In this document: positions 52,916-61,639 of the stretch, piece after piece
Layout of the letters: the number at the start of each line of letters is the position of its first letter
How positions within the stretch are numbered: position 1 is the stretch's first letter
NCBI GenBank assembly: GCA_030180135.1
Contig: CM058230.1
Location: 57,320,580 to 57,384,579, forward strand
Direction of reading: 5' to 3'
Length of the DNA stretch: 64,000 nt
From: Orychophragmus violaceus
Taxonomy: Eukaryota > Streptophyta > Magnoliopsida > Brassicales > Brassicaceae
Position numbers and translations under genes: made by a program
The notes under the pieces: generated by a model
Database searches by the model: none
Told to the model about the DNA's origin: nothing
Seen by the model: only the letters and a program-made list of their open reading frames with translations

Positions 52916-55900
52916 ATGGCAGGAGAACAAGTAGACCCTAATGCGACTCTACTAGAAGCGCTACAAGCCATGAAGAACGACTTGTCAGCTCAGATCGGAC
53001 GGATTGATCAAAGGGTTGGACGACTAGAACTTCCAAGGAATGATGAGCAGTCGGATGATGATGAGAGTGAGAATACTCTGAATGCAGGAGCAGGAGGGAG
53101 GAACCGAGATCATCAACATCACCGCCGTGATCGCCAACCACAACAAGAGGTAAACCGTAACTTTGCAAAAGATTTGAAACTAACTGTGCCAACTTTTGCA
53201 GGTAGGGTTAATCCGGAAGCATACCTTGATTGGGAGAGGCGTATGGAGTACATCTTTGACTACTACGAGTACAATGACCAGAAGAAGATAGCTCTAGCTT
53301 CGGCTCAACTCACGGACCATGCCTTAACTTGGTGGGACAGAGAAGTCCAAGACCGTAGGCGAAACAACTTTGAGCGGATCACAACCTGGGCAGCCATGAA
53401 GTACAACTTCAGGAGGCGATTTGTGCCACCTCATTACCACAGAGATATGCAGAAGCAGTTCAGGCTTCTGTCACAGAAGAACAAGAGTGTTGAGGAATAC
53501 TATGAAGAGTTTGAGCAACTCAAGAACCGGATGGCGTTGGATGAGAGTGAAGAAGTTCTCATGGGCCATTTCATTGATGGACTCAATGACCGAATCGCCA
53601 GAAAGGTAGAACGTCAACCTTGTCATGATCTTAATGATTTATTGCATGCAGCCGTGCAGGCTGAACAAGGAATCAAGAGAAAGACCGCGGCAGCGAGTCG
53701 CTCAAGACCTAACTCATGGAGTGCACCGCAAGCTAAGAACCTTGACAAAGGCAAGACTGTTGCCTCAGGTTCCCAAGATAAGAGGCCAGCTTATGAAGCA
53801 CCAAGGAACACCCGCACTGACTCAGGTAAGTCTTCAATCGCTAATACAAGAGCCCGCGACATAACTTGTTTCAAGTGTCAGGGTAAAGGTCATTATGCAC
53901 GAGATTGTCCAAATCAGCGAGTTATGATCCTAACACCTGATGGAGGATATGAGTCTCAAGATGAAGTGGAACACCTTGAAGCTGCGGATTCAGAAGAAGA
54001 AGTCGCATTTCCCGAGACAGGAGAGATGTTAGTTGTTTGCAGGGCATTGAGTGCCTTGAGTGACCCAGACACCATCCAGAGAGAAAACTTGTTTTTCACT
54101 CGATGTTCAGTTCAGAACAAGGTATGTAGTCTCATAATTGATGGTGGATCTTGTACTAATGCTGCTAGCAAGATTATGGTGGAAAAGCTAGGTTTGAAGA
54201 CAACCCAACATCCGAGGCCATACCGCCTTAGATGGTTAGATTCAAGCACCGAGATCAGGATACATGAGCAAGTCCTGATTCAGTTCAAGATAGGGAGGTA
54301 TGAGGATGAAGTTTTGTGCGATGTTGTCCCAATGCAAGTAGGCCATATGCTTCTCGGCAGACCATGGCAATTTGATAGAGAAGTCATACACAACGGACGC
54401 ACCAATACTCATTCCTTCACGCATGACAAGCGCAAATTCCAGCTTGCTCCATTATCTCCTCAAGAGGTACATGAGATGCAATCCAAATTTGCTGCTGAGG
54501 CTAAGGTAAGTAAGACTAACCTTTACATCACTCCTAGTACTGTCTATAAGGCTTTAGAGCGTAAAGAAACGGTGCTACTAATGGTGTTTAGAGAAGTGTT
54601 GGTTACAGGATCACAGGACAATGTACTTGTACCAGAGATTGTATCACTTCTTGACAGATACAGAGATGTGTTCCCTGAAGAGATACCAGCTGGATTACCA
54701 CCTATTAGAGGAATAGAGCATCAGATTGATCTAGTTCCGGGTGTACCATTGCCCAACCGTCCAGCTTACCGTATGAACCCAACAGAGACTAAGGAGTTGG
54801 AGAAGCAGATTCAAGACTTAATGGAGAAAGGTTACATTAGAGAGAGCTTGAGTCCGTGTGCTGTACCAGTTATCTTAGTGCCAAAGAAAGATGGAACCTG
54901 GAGGATGTGTGTAGACTGCAGGGCAATCAACAACATCACCATAAAATATCGACATCCAATTCCAAGGTTAGATGATATGCTTGATGAACTATCTGGATCT
55001 AATGTGTTTTCAAAGATTGATCTTAGGAGCGGATACCATCAAGTGAGAATGAAAGAAGGTGACGAATGGAAGACTGCTTTCAAGACTAAGCAGGGGCTGT
55101 ACGAGTGGTTAGTCATGCCATTTGGTCTAACCAATGCACCCAGCACCTTCATGAGATTAATGAACCAGGTTCTAAGAGCTTACATCAGTAAATTTGTAGT
55201 AGTTTACTTTGATGATATATTGGTTTATAGCAAATCGTTTGAGGAACACCAGAAGCATCTTGAGCTAGTCCTTGACACACTTCGAAAAGAAAGCCTATAT
55301 GGTAATCTTAAGAAGTGCTCCTTTTGTACTAATGAAGTGGTTTTCTTAGGTTTTGTTGTCAGTTCCAAAGGTTTACAGGTTGATCAAGAGAAGATCAAAG
55401 CAATCCAAGAATGGCCGAGACCAAGCAACATAGGACAAGTCAGGAGCTTCCACGGATTGGCAAGCTTCTACCGGCGTTTTGTCAAAGATTTCAGTACTAT
55501 AGCCGCCCCTCTCACTGCTGTGATCAAGAAGGACGTAGCATTTCAGTGGGGATCAGCTCAAGAGGACGCGTTCAACAGACTCAAGGATCGTTTGACGAAT
55601 GCACCAGTTTTGGTATTACCTGATTTTAACAAAACTTTTGAGGTTGAATGTGATGCTTCAGGTTTAGGTATTGGAGCCGTGCTAACTCAAGGAGGACGTC
55701 CAGTAGCCTACTTCAGTGAGAAACTAAGTGGAGCCAGCCTGAACTACCCAACGTACGACAAGGAACTCTATGCGCTAGTGAGGTCGTTGGAGACATGGCA
55801 GCACTATCTTCTGTCCAAGGAGTTTGTCATACATACTGATCATGAGACTTTGAAGCACCTTAGAGGACAGACGACACTGAAGAGAAGACATGCTAAGTGG

Positions 55901-57532
55901 ATGGAGTTTGTAGAAGCATTCCCATATGTGATAAAGTATAAGAAGGGCAAAGAGAATGTTGTGGCTGACGCACTCTCAAGGCGACACATGCTGATCACAA
56001 CTTTGGAGGCTAAGGTCTTAGGGTTTGAACACCTTAAGGATGCATATAAGGATGATCCAGACTTCGGTTCAGTCTACCAAGATTGTACTACTGCCCCAAC
56101 AGGTTCCTTCTACTTACATAATGGTTATTTGTTTAGGGAAAAACGTTTGTGTGTTCCACAGGGTTCTATGCGAGACTTGTTGATCAAGGAAGCCCATGGT
56201 GGTGGACTCATGGGACATTTTGGAGTGGATAAGACTCTGAGCGTTTTGGTAGAACACTTCTTTTGGCCTCACCTCAAGAAGGATGTGGAACGATTTTGTT
56301 CCAAGTGTGTCACTTGCCTCAAAGCCAAATCCAGGTCACATCCACATGGTTTATATATGCCACTTCCTATTCCTAGTATGCCTTGGGTTGATATATCAAT
56401 GGACTTTGTTTTAGGCTTACCCAAAATCCGAGGAAAGGATTCTATTTTTGTTGTAGTGGACAGGTTCTCAAAGATGGCACATTTCATTCCTTGTGCCAAG
56501 ACTAATGATGCCACTCAAACCGCTGAGTTATTCTTTAAAGAAGTAGTACGCTTACATGGGATCCCGAGAACTATTGTTTCTGACCGAGACACGAAGTTTC
56601 TGAGTCACTTCTGGAGAGTTCTTTGGAGGAAGCTAGGAACCAAGCTACTCTTCTCAACAACTTGTCATCCACAAACTGATGGACAAACCGAGGTTGTAAA
56701 CAGAACTCTATCTACTCTCTTAAGAGCCACGGTTGGTAAGAACTTAAGGAATTGGTTAGATTGTATTCCATATGTTGAGTTTGCTTATAATCATGCTAAC
56801 CATTCTACTACTAAGTTGTCACCTTTTGAGATTGTCTATGGATTTCAGCCAGAAACCCCTTTAGATCTTGTTCCTTTGCCGCCATTAGATGTTACTAATC
56901 AGGATGGAGAATCAAAGGCTGAGTTAATCAAGAAACTGCATCAGAAGGTGAAGGCCAACATAGAGGAGAAGACGGCCAAGTACAAGAAGGCCGCTGACAA
57001 AGGGAGAAAGGAGCTCATCTTCAATCCAGGAGATTGGGTGTGGGTTCACATGCGAACAGAGAGGTTCCCAAGTCAGAGGAAGTCGAAACTAGCACCACGA
57101 GGAGCAGGACCATTCCGAGTGTTGGAGAGAGTCAACAACAATGCCTACAAGCTGGATCTGCCAGGTGAGTTGACCATTTCACCAGTGTTCAATGTTGCTG
57201 ACTTGCTTCCTTATAATGCAGATGATGGAATTCTGAGGTCAGAATCTTCTCAAGAGGGAGGGAATGATGAGGACATCGACTCAAGCGTTGACTCAAGCAT
57301 TGACTCAAGCGTAGAGATACGTCAAGAAGACCTAGAAGACGTACCTGCTGCTCAAGACGTGACGACCATGAGAGATCCTCCAAGGACAAGATCAGGAACT
57401 AGAAGACTCAAAGCACTGTTCAACACATCCATTCAGAGTCTCCTAGCTCAAGATTATCAAGTGGAGCGTTTAGAGGCCCAAATGAAGACAATTGAAGACT
57501 CGATGATGATCTTCTCAATTCAGCCCACTTAG
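52916..57532 (+). CDS. C2 gag-pol polyprotein, intact (CRM-like chromovirus)
   Basis: The chosen start is the ATG of MAGEQVDPN, shared with C1; it gives 1538 codons. The order is gag core (about 85-250), CCHC knuckle (Cys318, Cys321, His326, Cys331), protease Asp409 (IIDGGSCTN), RT with Asp701 and YFDD at 764-767, RNase H Asp913, Glu950, Asp975 and Asp1018, H2C2 (His1094, His1101, Cys1131, Cys1134), integrase core Asp1163, Asp1223 and Glu1259 (D-35-E), and a GPF-type module near 1395-1415. The last 88 residues are encoded by the 3' LTR. In CRM elements a tail at this place is thought to guide insertion to centromeric chromatin; that role is inference here. No classical chromodomain is recognisable. 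Confidence 0.94.
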   Translation: MAGEQVDPNATLLEALQAMKNDLSAQIGRIDQRVGRLELPRNDEQSDDDESENTLNAGAGGRNRDHQHHRRDRQPQQEVNRNFAKDLKLTVPTFAGRVNPEAYLDWERRMEYIFDYYEYNDQKKIALASAQLTDHALTWWDREVQDRRRNNFERITTWAAMKYNFRRRFVPPHYHRDMQKQFRLLSQKNKSVEEYYEEFEQLKNRMALDESEEVLMGHFIDGLNDRIARKVERQPCHDLNDLLHAAVQAEQGIKRKTAAASRSRPNSWSAPQAKNLDKGKTVASGSQDKRPAYEAPRNTRTDSGKSSIANTRARDITCFKCQGKGHYARDCPNQRVMILTPDGGYESQDEVEHLEAADSEEEVAFPETGEMLVVCRALSALSDPDTIQRENLFFTRCSVQNKVCSLIIDGGSCTNAASKIMVEKLGLKTTQHPRPYRLRWLDSSTEIRIHEQVLIQFKIGRYEDEVLCDVVPMQVGHMLLGRPWQFDREVIHNGRTNTHSFTHDKRKFQLAPLSPQEVHEMQSKFAAEAKVSKTNLYITPSTVYKALERKETVLLMVFREVLVTGSQDNVLVPEIVSLLDRYRDVFPEEIPAGLPPIRGIEHQIDLVPGVPLPNRPAYRMNPTETKELEKQIQDLMEKGYIRESLSPCAVPVILVPKKDGTWRMCVDCRAINNITIKYRHPIPRLDDMLDELSGSNVFSKIDLRSGYHQVRMKEGDEWKTAFKTKQGLYEWLVMPFGLTNAPSTFMRLMNQVLRAYISKFVVVYFDDILVYSKSFEEHQKHLELVLDTLRKESLYGNLKKCSFCTNEVVFLGFVVSSKGLQVDQEKIKAIQEWPRPSNIGQVRSFHGLASFYRRFVKDFSTIAAPLTAVIKKDVAFQWGSAQEDAFNRLKDRLTNAPVLVLPDFNKTFEVECDASGLGIGAVLTQGGRPVAYFSEKLSGASLNYPTYDKELYALVRSLETWQHYLLSKEFVIHTDHETLKHLRGQTTLKRRHAKWMEFVEAFPYVIKYKKGKENVVADALSRRHMLITTLEAKVLGFEHLKDAYKDDPDFGSVYQDCTTAPTGSFYLHNGYLFREKRLCVPQGSMRDLLIKEAHGGGLMGHFGVDKTLSVLVEHFFWPHLKKDVERFCSKCVTCLKAKSRSHPHGLYMPLPIPSMPWVDISMDFVLGLPKIRGKDSIFVVVDRFSKMAHFIPCAKTNDATQTAELFFKEVVRLHGIPRTIVSDRDTKFLSHFWRVLWRKLGTKLLFSTTCHPQTDGQTEVVNRTLSTLLRATVGKNLRNWLDCIPYVEFAYNHANHSTTKLSPFEIVYGFQPETPLDLVPLPPLDVTNQDGESKAELIKKLHQKVKANIEEKTAKYKKAADKGRKELIFNPGDWVWVHMRTERFPSQRKSKLAPRGAGPFRVLERVNNNAYKLDLPGELTISPVFNVADLLPYNADDGILRSESSQEGGNDEDIDSSVDSSIDSSVEIRQEDLEDVPAAQDVTTMRDPPRTRSGTRRLKALFNTSIQSLLAQDYQVERLEAQMKTIEDSMMIFSIQPT
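57251..57264 (+). promoter_or_regulatory. Polypurine tract of C2
   Basis: CAAGAGGGAGGGAA lies directly before the 3' LTR and within the coding frame. Confidence 0.85.
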
Positions 57533-58094
57533 GCCCAATCATGGACGACCACACACGCTCAATAAGGTATGATTTCAATTCATATATTGTGTTTGTTCAT
57601 TTTGCAGGTCCAAGTCTTATATTAGTTGTCTGAGTCAGAGTCTGTATTAGTAGTTAAGTGAGTCAAGTTTCCCTGTATTACTTTAAAGTCGGACCTTAGG
57701 ATATTTTATTTAGTAGCCGTTGTAATTAGGTTTTCTGCCCTAGAAGGCAACAGCTGCACGATCCCCTTTATAAGGATCCTTAGCAGCCGTGTATCATTAA
57801 CCAAGTATCAATACAATAACGCAGTTCTTCTTCTTTGAGAGAAAACACCTTTCGAATTCTAAGCTTTCTTGTGAGTCATATCAAGCGACCTTAGGTTCAG
57901 TCTTATCACAAGATCCTTCATCTCTTGTGTGGCGACAATCAATCCATCTTCTATCCATTCAATCATCTCACGTTCATTCTAAGGAGTCTAGAGACCCGAG
58001 GATTGAATCCATCTTATCACAACATCACCCACGATCTAGAATAGAGCGACCTCAGTCCCTGTTCTAAGTCAACCCACGCTTCCATCTTGCATCA
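57265..58094 (+). repeat. 3' LTR of C2
   Basis: Identical by eye to 51325-52154. It contains the last 268 bp of the gag-pol frame including the stop. Followed by ACTAC (58095-58099). Confidence 0.94.
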
Positions 58095-58099
58095 ACTAC

Positions 58100-58339
58100 T
58101 AAGTTGTCACCTTTTGAGATTGTCTATGGATTTCAGCCAGAAACCCCTTTAGATCTTGTCCCTTTGCCGCCACTAGATGTTACTAATCAGGATGGAGAAT
58201 CAAAGGCTGAGTTAATCAAGAAGCTGCATCAGAAGGTGAAGGCCAACATAGAGGAAAGGACGGCCAAGTATAAGAAGGCTGCTGGCAAAGGGAGAAAGGA
58301 GCTCATCTTCAATCCAGGAGATTGGGTGTGGGTTCATAT
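58100..58339 (+). pseudogene. Integrase C-terminal piece of C1
   Basis: Resumes the C1 frame after the C2 insertion (LSPFEIVYGFQPETPLDL to NPGDWVWVH). It is then cut by the LTR of A' at 58340. CATAT (58335-58339) would be the left target duplication of A'. Confidence 0.85.
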
Positions 58340-59015
58340 TGTTGGGAATGTCCTGAAATCTACCGTACTATCTCTAGAAAGTATGATAAGTGTCGAGATC
58401 AGACATAAGTCATAAATACTGGGTGATCATGATGGCTTGCTAGAGTCCGCTCATGATCTATAAGTTGAGGACTTATTACCAGTATTGTATGATCCCAAAG
58501 GGTCACACACCATAGCTAACGGGAAAGTTAAATGGAATTAATACGGTAAGATGCAATGACATTTACTGTATTAGATCAGAGAATTGGGCCAGACAAAATA
58601 CAGGCTTTTGTCTGATTTGTGTCTTGGGCCCAAAAGATTAATGAGCCATTAGTCTAATGACTTGGGCCCATTAATGAGAGAGATAAAAAAATCGAAAAAC
58701 CCTAAGGAAGAAGCATTCTTCTGCGATTTCTTCTTGGTGGCTGCGCCCCATCTCTCTCTCTAACCTCTCTCTCTGATCATCCATCTCTTTGGTCTAGCAG
58801 CCGTCCCTTGCTTGTAAGAGTGTGGATACTTGAGGAGGAGCCGATTCTCATCAGCTCTAATCTGATCTTGTCATTACCACCAATCACTCCGCTGCAAAAA
58901 GGTAAAGATCAGGTTGGTTTTATGATTCGTTTTGCAAGAACCTAGATCTGTTAAGATTATGTGTTAGGTTGTAATTAAGATTAATTAAACCTTGAACAAA
59001 CACCATAATCATTCA
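58340..59015 (+). repeat. 5' LTR of element A'
   Basis: 676 bp, aligned with the 680-bp LTR of A. Followed by the primer-binding site TGGTATCAGAGCC at 59017-59029. A candidate splice donor GT is at 58902. Confidence 0.88.
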
Positions 59016-59029
59016 GTGGTATCAGAGCC

Positions 59030-60748
59030 AGGTTATTAGTTTCTTGTAATTTGGATCATAGGGCTGTTTAATGTGTTAGAGAATCAATTATGCTAAGATT
59101 GATTAAAACCTTAATGCCCTAATCGAATGTTTTGTCTCGGCCGTTTTATATAATTGATTCGAGTGATTTGCCGAGTGATTTGGTCTCGGCATGCATACGA
59201 TCTCGATAATTAATGTGATCTTGGTCTCGGCATGTTTATATGAGCCGATAATCAATTAGGGTTTGATTATTGCTTTGGCCGTATAATCATGTGATATCGA
59301 TCGTGACTTAGTGATCGTGGATCACTTGTTTGGGCCACTGATCTAGTGACGATGATCGCACGTTCGGGACAGGCAAGCGATCGTGATGGTGAGTGGTTCG
59401 ATCACTTGGCCAAGCGTGATTCGCAAGGCATGTCTCGGATGGATCATGGGCCGTGATGCGTGATGCGTGTGCCGTGTAACCGAGCCGAGCGTGATCGATG
59501 CGATGATCGATCGTAAACGATCGTGAGCAAGCGCATGTTGCGCCTGTTGGATCATGGGCCTCGGATGAACATGGGCCCACAAATTGCGTTAATGGGCCGA
59601 GTTGGATCTAGGATCCGATTGTTTGGCCCATTAAAATTTTACGTCCCGCGAATAGTCAATCGGTTAAACCGAGCTTCGCGGTTCGTTGCCCAAAACCACA
59701 CCGATTTAACCGGTCCATTTAATTGGCGGTTAATTGTGTGTTTAAAGCCTTAAACCGCAAGTTAAATCAAATTGGCTAAAACACTAGGTGTTTCTTCCCG
59801 GTTTTGGATTTAACTGAACCGATCCAATTTAATTGGTGGTTCAAGCGGTTAACCCAAATCGCGGTTTGCTGGAAATAATTTTATTTCTGGTTAAACCGGA
59901 TTTAAATTCATAAAATTGAATTTTAACCTAAACCGAAGGTTGGTCTAAGTTTGATTTGGTTGGACCAAATAATTTAGAGCTGGTCTGGTTTAGTAAATAA
60001 CCGATGGTTTTGATAGTTAATTTGGTCTTGGACCAGAATTAATAAACCGGATCGGTTATGTCAAATTATTGGGCGAGCTGGAATTCTATGGTCTTGGGCC
60101 AAGAATTGGGCCTATAATTTGTGACCCAACCCAAAATATTTAATAAAATATTAAATTAGAAATTTCTATTTTTAGTAAGTTACTAAATTTAGAAAGTTTC
60201 TAAAATAAGAAAGTTTCCCAAAATAGTAATCTTCTATTTTTGGAAATAAAACTTAAAAATCCTCAAAAACAATATCAAGCTTGGATGTCTTTCCAATCTT
60301 GTCAGCTACTTAACGCTTATTTGATTACAGATATGGCTTACAGTGTGAGGTATCTGTTTTCGCGTAAGTAAAGTAGTATATAGTCACTAATTTCATTGGG
60401 AGTCCCAGATTTTAGTGATTATTTGGCTGTAAGAGATTGGTTTCCTAGACTGGGCCATCGGGAGTCCCGGGCCTTGAGACATCTGGTGAGTTTGGGCCTC
60501 GGGTCCAATTCACAACCGAGAGTTATTGGTTATAACTAGCTGTGTGTATGCTTACCAAGTAAAGCTAATTCTGGGTGACGGCCAGTGGCCCACTTTGGAT
60601 TTAGCTAAACATGGGTCTCAGAATCATTGTATTCTTATGAGGTTGAACAAAGAAATTTTGAATACAATGCGAGTTTTCTTATAAGTTGTTAAGATTGCTC
60701 TTTTATGAACTTAATAACTAAAACTCTATTTATCTCTAAATTTCAGCT
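59030..60748 (+). other. Leader of element A', GATC-rich, candidate intron
   Basis: No supported gene. GATCG/CGATC words crowd 59290-59530. The candidate intron ends at AG 60745-60746, two bases before the gag ATG. Confidence 0.6.
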
Positions 60749-61639
60749 ATGACAAGCACAAACAATCAAAACACTTTCTCGATCCGGTATGTCCTTGAGA
60801 TGGACAAACTGAACGGATCAAATTTCTTGACTTGGTCGCGGAACCTGAGGCTAGTCCTCAGGCAGGAGAGAAAGGACTATGTCCTTGAAAAAGCTCTCCC
60901 CGTGAGGATCGGGTCCAATGCCTCTCATGCAGTATATGATGCTTGGAATAAGCATTATAATGATGCGGTAGATGTGTGTGGTCTGATATTGGCTACCATG
61001 GACTCAGATTTGCTGAAGCAATATGAGAACATGGAGTCGCCAATAGAGATGATCAACAGCCTGAAATTGAAATTTCAGGAGCAGGTAAGAGTGGAGAGAT
61101 ACCAGTTGGTTAAATCTCTCACTAGCTGCAAGCTACCAAATGATCATCCAGTAAGTCCTCATGTCAGTAAAATGATGGGTTACATTGATAACCTGAGGAA
61201 ACTGGATTATCCAGTTAGCCAGGAATTGGCAACTGAGATCATTCTGCAGTCACTGCCGTCAAGCTATGATAAGTTCGTAAGGAACTATATCAAGAAAGGC
61301 TTAACGAAGACGTTGACTGAACTGCATGACATGCTCAAAACAGTTGAGCCAAACGTGAAGAGCACCCTGTACAATCTCATGAAGGAGAAGGGTAGGTTTA
61401 CCAAACCTAAAGCTGACAAGGGTGAAGACAAAGTTGTCCAGATTTTGAATCATGGCAAGCGTGTGTCTTCTGAGCCCGAGTCAGATACCTCTTACGTTGG
61501 TAAGTGCTGCTACTGTAAAGAGACTGGGCATTGGAAGAGAGATTGCATTAAATTCATGGAAGATTATGAGGAGTTGAAGTTGATGTATGAAACTACTTCC
61601 TCAGGTATTCATGTTATTACTTCAAGTTATACCTTATAG
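60749..61639 (+). CDS. Copia-type gag of element A'
   Basis: This 296-codon frame begins MTSTNNQNTF and is the same length as the A gag. It has the gag domain and a CCHC knuckle (CCYCKETGHWKRDC). It ends at the same TAG as A, before the VLDTGCG protease trace. It is over 90 percent identical by eye to A and B, while the neighbouring pol is broken. The role would be particle formation and RNA packaging. Confidence 0.88.
   Translation: MTSTNNQNTFSIRYVLEMDKLNGSNFLTWSRNLRLVLRQERKDYVLEKALPVRIGSNASHAVYDAWNKHYNDAVDVCGLILATMDSDLLKQYENMESPIEMINSLKLKFQEQVRVERYQLVKSLTSCKLPNDHPVSPHVSKMMGYIDNLRKLDYPVSQELATEIILQSLPSSYDKFVRNYIKKGLTKTLTELHDMLKTVEPNVKSTLYNLMKEKGRFTKPKADKGEDKVVQILNHGKRVSSEPESDTSYVGKCCYCKETGHWKRDCIKFMEDYEELKLMYETTSSGIHVITSSYTL

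Larger units (their letters stand above)
51325..58094 (+). mobile_element. Intact, very recent CRM-like gypsy element C2
   Basis: The element is 6770 bp with two 830-bp LTRs (51325-52154 and 57265-58094) that match line by line without a difference. Target duplication is ACTAC. It has a primer-binding site (52157), a polypurine tract (57251-57264) and one open gag-pol. The frame ends 265 bp inside the 3' LTR. A pol C-terminus encoded partly by the 3' LTR is a known trait of plant CRM (centromeric) elements. Together with the motif style this supports, but does not prove, CRM membership. It inserted into a copy of its own family, C1, in the same orientation. Confidence 0.95.
39625..58339 (+). 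mobile_element. CRM-like gypsy element C1, hosting H and C2, 3' end lost to A'
   Basis: C1 starts at TGATGAGGAC at 39625. Its pieces are the 5' LTR (39625-41072), leader and gag start (41073-42005), gag-pol (47554-51324) and an integrase C-terminus piece (58100-58339). Copia H (TSD GAGAG) and C2 (TSD ACTAC) interrupt it. The reading frame resumes across each duplication. It is cut at 58339 by element A'. Its 3' LTR is outside the window. It inserted into copia G. Confidence 0.9.
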
